Source: Vibrio metoecus
Lineage (GTDB): Bacteria; Pseudomonadota; Gammaproteobacteria; Enterobacterales; Vibrionaceae
DNA: 64,000 nt
Assembly: GCF_000696385.1 (NCBI RefSeq)
Contig: NZ_JJMN01000062.1
Span: 186,001-250,000 of the forward strand
Direction: 5' to 3'
Below, piece by piece: positions 62,758 to 64,000 of the stretch. Below the pieces are notes generated by a model. The model saw only the letters and a list, made by a program, of their open reading frames with translations. It did no database searches and had not been told where the DNA came from. Every line of letters starts with the position of its first letter. The stretch's first letter is position 1. A program made the translations under genes and the position numbers.

Positions 62758-63831
62758 GTGTTTAAAATTCTTGATTGGTATATTGGCCGCACTATTGTTG
62801 CCACCACAGCACTCGTATTGGTTACCTTTGTTGGTTTATCCGGCATCATCAAATACGTTGAGCAGCTGCGCAAAGTCGGTGAGGGAAGTTATGACTTGCT
62901 ACAAGCCTTGTTATTTGTAGTGCTGAGTATTCCACGTGATGTAGAAATGTTTTTCCCGATGGCGGCATTGTTAGGGGCATTGATAGGTTTAGGTGCTTTG
63001 GCTTCCAGCTCTGAATTGGTGGTGATGCAGGCTGCCGGTTTTTCTAAGTTGGATATCGGCCTTTCTGTGCTCAAAACCGCGATTTCCACTAATGATCCAT
63101 CGATTACCTTGCTCGGAGAGTGGGGTGCACCGCAAGCTCAAAAATTGGCGCGCGATATGCGAGCTTTTGCGACCTCCGGTGGTGCGATTATGTCTGTGCG
63201 TACTGGGGTTTGGGCGCGTGATGCGAACGATTTTATCTTCATTGCTAAAGTGGATAATGAACAGCTTATTGGCATGAATTTATGGCGATTTGATGAAAAT
63301 AAGAAACTCAGTACGGTGATTTTCGCGGAGGAAGTGGATTACATCGGTAACAATGAGTGGTTAATGAAAGATGTTCATTTAACCCGCATGGTGAACGATA
63401 TCGAGATCAGCAAAGAAGCGTTGCCGGAGTATCGTTGGCATACCTCATTAGCCCCCGACAAGCTGGCTGTGGTCACCGTCAAGCCGGAAGAGCTATCGCT
63501 TAGTGGCTTGAGTGATTATGTTCATTACTTAAAAGCCTCAGAACAAGATGCCTCACGCTATGAGTTAGCCCTGTGGCGTAAAGTGACTCAGCCCATTTCC
63601 ATCGCCGTTATGATGCTTATGGCGTTGTCGTTTATCTTTGGTCCATTGCGGAGTGTGACGATGGGGGCGCGGATTTTATCTGGCGTGATAGCCGGTTTCA
63701 CTTTCTATATTTCCAGTGAGTTTTTTGGGCCATTGAGCTTGGTTTATGGATTACCGCCATTGTTTGGTGCGATTGCGCCAAGTTTAGTGTTCTTAACGAT
63801 AGCGCTAGGTTTGTTAGGTAGAAAGCTGTAA
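62758..63831 (+). CDS. lptG: LptG, LPS exporter permease; three probable extra bases, frame kept
   Basis: LptG partners LptF in LPS export. N-terminal LDWYIGRTIVATTALVLVT, EVMFFPMAALLGALIG-type helix, jellyroll domain, and C-terminal VMMLMALSFIFGPLRSVTMG. 357 aa as given. Between SVLKTAI and TLLGEWGAPQAQ the sequence reads STNDPSI, a polar stretch in what should be a membrane helix. Removing three bases (one T at 63083-63085, one C at 63096-63097, G 63102) gives PLMIII and 356 aa, restoring the helix. Starts with GTG 62758. lptG is essential, so error is likelier than mutation. Confidence 0.93.
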   Translation: MFKILDWYIGRTIVATTALVLVTFVGLSGIIKYVEQLRKVGEGSYDLLQALLFVVLSIPRDVEMFFPMAALLGALIGLGALASSSELVVMQAAGFSKLDIGLSVLKTAISTNDPSITLLGEWGAPQAQKLARDMRAFATSGGAIMSVRTGVWARDANDFIFIAKVDNEQLIGMNLWRFDENKKLSTVIFAEEVDYIGNNEWLMKDVHLTRMVNDIEISKEALPEYRWHTSLAPDKLAVVTVKPEELSLSGLSDYVHYLKASEQDASRYELALWRKVTQPISIAVMMLMALSFIFGPLRSVTMGARILSGVIAGFTFYISSEFFGPLSLVYGLPPLFGAIAPSLVFLTIALGLLGRKL

Positions 63832-63848
63832 TACACTGGTTGATGAAG

Positions 63849-63889
63849 CATATAAAGAAAGGAAGGCATTGCCTTCCTTTCTTTATATG
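63849..63889. terminator. 19-bp perfect hairpin after lptG
   Basis: Two exactly complementary 19-nt arms (63849-63867 and 63871-63889) flank a 3-nt loop ATT; the stem is GGAAGGC/GCCTTCC at the top and AT-rich at the base (AAAGAAA/TTTCTTT). It separates lptG from the convergent gene at the right edge and probably ends both transcripts. Confidence 0.8.
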
Positions 63890-63910
63890 GGGCAGTGGGT
63901 TAGTCTGCGG

Positions 63911-64000
63911 TTAATTAGCTTTGGGCATCACCACGACTTTAGTTTTCGCCCAGATGTCATGAAAGCCCCGTTTCTTAGGGTCAAAGAAGACGGTTAAATT
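63911..64000 (-). CDS. C-terminal end of an RDD-like family protein (runs off right edge)
   Basis: The last 29 codons of a minus-strand gene read NLTVFFDPKKRGFHDIWAKT then KVVVMPKAN and a TAA at 63913-63911. The pattern FD-x-KRGFHD-x3-T-VVV is typical of the C-terminus of RDD membrane proteins. Nothing else of the gene is visible, so function is not assigned. Confidence 0.55.
   Translation of the reverse strand, partial: NLTVFFDPKKRGFHDIWAKTKVVVMPKAN

Overview
The window looks like a stretch of the large chromosome of a Vibrio of the V. cholerae group. The basis is family recognition and gene order: cysDNC, the zinc (zrg-like) locus, ytfJ-msrA, tamAB-ytfP, ppa, fbp, mpl-ubiX, thiBPQ, darP/pmbA, mgtE, the rpoN-lptB operon, mla-ibaG-murA, pyrBI, argF, rapA, valS-holC-pepA and lptFG. 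No database search was possible, so species level is inference. It is almost all housekeeping sequence. I saw no insertion sequence, prophage, integron, CRISPR array, rRNA or tRNA.

Layout. 1-2.7 kb: start of a Crp/Fnr-like regulator running off the left edge, then cpdB. 2.7-6.7 kb: sulfate activation (SUMT-type cobA, cysD, cysN, cysC). 6.8-11.8 kb: a TIGR03899-type protein, a 34-residue membrane peptide, and a minus-strand zinc operon (DUF2607, His-rich DUF2796, ABC ATPase, ABC permease, DUF3299) headed by an excellent Zur box on its promoter. 11.8-19.1 kb: ytfJ, msrA, tamA-tamB-ytfP. 19.2-23.2 kb: ppa, fbp, mpl, ubiX. 23.3-26.8 kb: TPP riboswitch and thiBPQ. 26.9-30.4 kb: darP, pmbA, mgtE. 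30.5-38.3 kb: minus-strand run yrbG-kdsD-kdsC-lptC-lptA-lptB-rpoN-hpf-ptsN-rapZ-ptsO, joining LPS synthesis and export to sigma-54 and the nitrogen PTS. 38.7-44.1 kb: mlaFEDCB-ibaG-murA, plsC. 44.2-47.4 kb: ridA, pyrI, pyrB with a newly located pyrL leader and attenuator, argF. 47.5-54.1 kb: PIN-PhoH, rapA, rluA, a 2-hydroxyacid dehydrogenase. 54.2-59.9 kb: a DUF898 membrane protein paired with an M48 protease, valS, holC. 59.9-64 kb: pepA, lptF-lptG, and the end of an RDD-like protein at the right edge.

The most striking whole-window signal is about the sequence itself. Ten genes (ABC permease, DUF2607, tamB, darP, rapZ, hpf, rapA, hydroxyacid dehydrogenase, valS, lptG) carry what look like extra single bases, about 20 in all, often two or three within 20 bp, and I saw no clear missing base. 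Several of these genes are expected to be essential (valS, lptG). Removing the inferred extra bases restores full-length family proteins and a length divisible by three each time. Sequencing or assembly error is the likeliest cause. I therefore annotate these genes over their full extent and flag the breaks. Two triple insertions (valS, lptG) keep the downstream frame, and the one in lptG leaves a single open frame, so it would be missed by frame checks.

The best biological signals are the Zur-controlled zinc locus, the TPP riboswitch of thiBPQ, the pyrL attenuator, a perfect palindrome between cpdB and cobA, a CRP-like site upstream of rapA, and the unnamed 34-residue membrane peptide next to the zinc operon.
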